From positions 67,549,579 to 67,613,578 of the forward strand of contig CM067306.1 in the NCBI GenBank assembly GCA_034231615.1: DNA of 64,000 nt, in the 5' to 3' direction. Shown one piece after another: positions 60,390 through 64,000 of this stretch. The notes below the pieces were generated by a model. It had not been told where the DNA came from. It made no database searches and worked only from the letters and a program-made list of their open reading frames with translations. Made by a program: the position numbers and the translations under genes. Each line of letters starts with the position of its first letter. The stretch's first letter is position 1. Origin of the DNA: Meghimatium bilineatum (lineage: Eukaryota > Mollusca > Gastropoda > Stylommatophora > Philomycidae).

Positions 60390-61985
60390 ATCGGAACTAC
60401 AAGCTCTGTTAGCTCGAGACGAGCTTATAATTACGTGTGATCCTTATGGGCAGAGACCCAGAACCAATCATGGGCGCACAGAAAATCAAGAAGACCTGGC
60501 ATAACTCTAATGCCGAGCCTCCCTATACCGGAAACATGCTAGCGAAGAGAAAAGTTTCCGTACCCGATGGACTCGGGCACAAAAGGGACAAACGATGGCA
60601 GCCCTGGCCCAACTCTACTGTCAAACTTTCCTATACCGGAAATATACTTGCAGAGAGGCAAACCGCTGTGCAAATAGCACAGTTTTACCGTGGAACTTGC
60701 AGCACAACGTACTTCACACTTTCCGGCGGAAATCACACGATATATTCTATCTATCTATCTATACGCTGTGTCCCTTGTTTGCCTTGCAGCGTCAGGGGTG
60801 GAAGAGTTCTCTGGAGATGGCCTTCTTGTGCGCTGTTTGTAAGCTTGTTCCTGTGGCTTCTTCGATTTCTGTGATCCATCTTTTACATGGTCTGCCTCTG
60901 GCTTTATAACCGTTATGTCTATGTGTCATGGCCATCTGTGGCATGCTATATGTCGGTAGTCTGGAAGCGTGTGAAAACCACTTGATCTGCTGTCTTTTGA
61001 TGTGCTCCAATACTGGTATTGTTTTGGTTATCTGTCTGATGTTATCGTTTCTAATCCTATCTCTTAATGACACTCCGAGTATTCTTCGTAGACATGTCAT
61101 TTCTGTTGTCACTATTTTTCTTTTGTCTTGTGCTGTCATTGTCCAGGTTTGGCACTGGTAGCATAGTGATGGAATAATAATAGTCTTGTATAATGCAACT
61201 TTAGTGTCTATGTTTACATTTTTGTTCTTGAAAATGCGTGTCATCTGTCCTAGGATCTGGTATGTTGTGTTGCATCTATTTTGTATCTCTTTACTGGTTT
61301 TCCCTTCACTCGATATAATGCTTCCTAAGTAAGGGAACTCATTTACTTGTTTAATGTGTTTATCATCGATGGAGATAGTAATATTTCTTTCTTTCTTTGC
61401 TATTGCCATTATTTCAGTCTTTTCAATATTAATCTTCATGTTGAATTTTTGACATGTTATGTGGAGTTTGTTCATATGTTCTTGCAATTGTTCTTCTGAT
61501 GTCGCTATTAGTACTTGGTCGTCTGCAAAGAGTAGATCATTCAATTTGTCTTTTATGTTATCTTCTTCGTTGGTACTTGTTAGTTTACAGATGTGGTCGA
61601 TATATGTTATAAAAAGTAGAGGGGATAGGACACACCCCTGGCGAACTCCTGATTGAATTTGGAACTTATTGGACACACCTGCATTTGTTCTTACTGCACA
61701 TTGGCTATTTGCATAAATGCCCTTGCATATGTTGATTAAATGTTCTGGTACTCCGTATATTGATAGTGTTTTCCATAGTTGTTGTCTGTCTACTCTGTCG
61801 AATGCCTTTTCTTGGTCTACGAATGCGATATATAATTCTTTGTTGTTTTCTGTGGCTCTTACTGTTAGTTGTCTAAGTGTAAAGATAGCATCCGTACAGC
61901 TTTTGTTCTTACGGAAGCCCATTTGGGTGTTTACACGATATATTCCTTGTAGTTAAATGAGAGCGAGCGCAGAAGACGAAGAAGA
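60390..61985 (+). mobile_element. Element C copy 2, interrupted by an RTE LINE
   Basis: 60470-60747 corresponds to copy 1; after the LINE insertion the last 40 bp (CCTTGTAGTTAAATGAGAGC through GAAGACGAAGAAG) complete the element. Confidence 0.7.
60748..61932 (-). mobile_element. 5'-truncated RTE-like LINE with open RT frame and target duplication
   Basis: The - strand frame 61922-60792 is open for 376 codons and starts G-F-R-K-N-K-S-C-T-D-A-I-F. It contains the RT blocks F-V-D-Q-E-K-A-F-D-R-V, G-V-R-Q-G-C-V-L-S-P-L-L-F and L-L-F-A-D-D-Q-V-L, then F-P-Y-L-G-S-I-I-S, T-C-L-R-R-I-L-G-V and W-I-T-E-I-E-E-A-T. The endonuclease and first RT motifs are missing. The 3' tail is a (TATC)n microsatellite. 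Perfect ACACGATATATTC duplications (60735-60747, 61933-61945) show a recent insertion. The most intact RT here. Confidence 0.92.
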
Positions 61986-62159
61986 TAAATGTAGCCTACA
62001 AGATTGCATACGTTTTTTATGTGAAAATATCTGCAGTCTAGTCTATTTGTGATATAAATGTCATTTATACTTTATACTGTTTGTTCTCCATTCGTTCTGT
62101 ATTTTTCCTTGACAAAGACATTTATAATTGAAACGTTTTTAGTGTGTCGTGTATAAAGT

Positions 62160-62975
62160 AACATTTTCCCTTCCACGTCATTGAGGTTCATCATAGGAGA
62201 AGCATGTTCTTGACGTCACCCAGCGCTTAAAAGTTAACCATAAAAGCAGTAGAACAAGAAAACCAACCTCAACGAGAGAACGAAGAAAAAGAAGACAGTA
62301 ACATCATTAACGAATTGCTATTCGCTGACTATCAGGCGTTGATATTCAACAATATATCTGAGCTGCAAAAACATCTAAACACACAAAATGCCCATTGCGA
62401 AACCAACAACACGAGAATCAACAAAGCAAAATCTAGAAACATTGAAGATATGCAGAAATCAATCCCCACTAGAAATATACATAGACGGTATAAAACTCAA
62501 CCAAGTAAAAGAATTCAAGTATCTAGGCAGCATGTTCACGGGAGACTAGATAGAGAACTAGAGATAAGATTTCAGAAAGCAAACACAGTTTTATATCAAT
62601 TAGCAGCACTGCTGAAACACCAGAACATGGACATGATCTCCAAAAGAAAGTTAATAAACATAGTGTTCATACCGACACTGTTTTACCAAATGCCAGATCT
62701 GGATCCTGACAGATAAACTAGAAAAAAAAACTCGTATGAGAAATGAAGTGCATGAGAACAGCACTAGGGGTAACAAAAAGAGATAGAATAAACAATGACA
62801 CTAATCTGATGAAAACAACATCGTGCAAAGAATACATAGATACACAAAAGAACAAATGGTTCGGCCACCTAATCAGAATGGAAACAGATCGCATTTCATC
62901 GATAGATTTCAATAAAAAATCATCTGAAAAGAGAAACAGAGGAAGAACCAGATGAAGATGGATAGATGACATCAG
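62160..62975 (+). pseudogene. RTE-like LINE fragment, frameshifted
   Basis: Reads L-L-F-A-D-Y-Q-A-L (F-A-D-D motif with the second Asp lost), then a degraded E-F-K-Y-L-G-S region in another frame, then M-K-C-M-R-T-A-L-G-V-T-K-R-D-R-I and K-N-K-W-F-G-H-L-I-R-M. Same clade as 60748-61932, older. Confidence 0.8.
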
Positions 62976-62984
62976 AGATATAGT

Positions 62985-63250
62985 AAAGTAAAATAACTAA
63001 TAGCATTTATTAATGACATAGGGGTGTGAGATGTTAGCGATCTCACATTTCAGTAGCTCTGCAAATGAGGGAGGTAGCCATCTCTCTCTCGCAGTCTTTA
63101 TTTCCCGGATTAATCCAGTACCCATTTAAGGCTGGGTCGACTAAGGGGGTCGTTGGGATCTGAAAAACATTTCCGCCTCAACTGAGTAATGAACCCAGAA
63201 CCAATTATATGCGAAGCCAGTATGCTAACCATTGCGCTACACAGCTCCCT
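62985..63250 (-). mobile_element. tRNA-headed SINE (family T), copy 3
   Basis: The - strand begins GGGAGCTGTGTAGCGCAATGG (A-box-like) and TGGTTCTGGGTTCATTACTC (B-box-like), then the same body as at 6770 and 46965 (TGAGGCGGAAATG, GGATTAATCCGGG, GTGAGATCGCTAACATCTC). Confidence 0.8.
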
Positions 63251-63254
63251 AAAA

Positions 63255-63370
63255 AAAAGATTTATTGGCAGTCGCCGGATTGTATTGCTGAAACCTGGGA
63301 TTGAACCAGGGACCATCAGAGATATACTAGAACACCAAGACTGCACTACGGCAGCGGCATCATAGTCTAA
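63255..63370 (-). mobile_element. Second tRNA-like segment
   Basis: The - strand has GCCGTAGTGCAGTCTTGG and GGTCCCTGGTTCAATCCCAGG, an A-box/B-box pair. It is likely another SINE head; no complete cloverleaf is evident. Confidence 0.55.
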
Positions 63371-63539
63371 AGAAAGAAGCCTTCGTCTCCATATGACGCC
63401 AGGTGGCACACACACATGGATAAGATAAGACAAGACATCCAGCTCTGGATATGTAAAAAGTGAATAATCTGCAGTTTCATAGGGATGAATGCACAGCCTG
63501 CACCCTGGAGTATGTTTTGGTTGTATTCCTACATCCAGC

Positions 63540-63905
63540 TAATCTGTAAGAGTTTGTACGAGTGGCATTTAGATCACGTTAAATATCTCACTGAAAACCT
63601 TGGTAATACACCCTGATACATGAGAAGAACTTGCATAAAATAGATCTACATGGCGCTCTACGGTCAAAAAGGGAGCACAATCTTGTGAAAAGATGAGAAA
63701 TGCTGCAGCTCTACAGCGGAGAGTAGCTAGAAAGTCACGGATAGAACAAAATCCTTCTACAGTGGTCATTCCATGCCCAAACTGTCAGAGGACATTTACA
63801 GCTCAAATAGCTCTACGAACTATTAAAAATGCCCATAGTTCTAACTGAATTTTCAAAAGTGGATGTAAAAAATGGTCATCATCATGATGTGATGGATGAA
63901 AACAC
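63540..63905 (+). pseudogene. LINE 3' end fragment
   Basis: Reads L-Q-R-R-V-A-R-K-S-R-I-E and V-I-P-C-P-N-C-Q-R-T-F-T-A-Q-I-A-L-R-T, a C-x-x-C finger-like tail of an RTE-type ORF, then GATGATGTGATGGATGAA. It is homologous to the - strand end at 58560-58870. Confidence 0.7.
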
Positions 63906-63924
63906 AGGAGTTTGTGAACATACA

Positions 63925-64000
63925 CAGAAGGAACTCCTGCAGATTAGCAGAATTTAATCCAGAGAACATAACGCTGTGTGATTTACATCTTAGCTGCGAC
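63925..64000 (-). mobile_element. SINE-A fragment at window edge
   Basis: GAACTCCTGCAGATTAGCAG through TTACATCTTAGCTGCGA, continuing past the right edge. Confidence 0.75.

Overview
The window is eukaryotic nuclear DNA from an animal, most likely a non-vertebrate metazoan with motile cilia or flagella. Two spliced genes with consensus GT-AG boundaries can be read: the 3' part of an NME8/TXNDC3-like gene (outer dynein arm-associated, multi-NDK-domain protein) on the + strand, and a complete ribosomal protein S12 gene on the - strand. The DNA is AT-rich and full of fragments of non-LTR retrotransposons (RTE-like and Jockey-like), tRNA-headed SINEs, a recurrent ~280-bp retroposon called SINE-A here, and DNA transposons (Tigger/pogo, Tc1, hAT remnants). 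The species cannot be fixed from sequence alone.

Layout. Positions 1-37.5 kb hold the NME8-like gene (thirteen coding exons from 3955 to 36366; the thioredoxin and first NDK parts lie off the left edge). Its introns are packed with minisatellites of 16-59 bp units, some over 2.5 kb long. Positions 38-42 kb hold two diverged copies of a possible alternative terminal exon (38158 and 40216, the latter followed by AATAAA) and a decayed copy of a dispersed uncharacterised protein family. RPS12 runs convergently from 54253 to 42866 in five coding exons; its introns contain nested transposons but almost no minisatellites. Positions 54.5-56.5 kb contain a repeated module with TGACGTCA and CTATAAATAG motifs. 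Positions 57-64 kb are a graveyard of nested mobile elements with no cellular gene that I can recognise.

How the parts fit. The two NDK domains in the window are encoded by matched exon sets (145 and 108 nt in each, same phases), followed by a low-complexity acidic tail built only from phase-1 exons, so tail exons can be skipped or swapped without changing frame. The most unusual signal is that several intronic minisatellites contain copies of the neighbouring exon's own splice site, sometimes with its first or last coding bases. This produces rows of near-perfect decoy acceptors or donors beside at least five exons. Several other minisatellites are tandem amplifications of transposon pieces (Tc1 C-terminus, SINE-A, a LINE C-terminus).

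Limits. All calls were made by reading the sequence; no homology search, alignment program, splice predictor or RNA data was used. Repeat copy numbers and edges are approximate.
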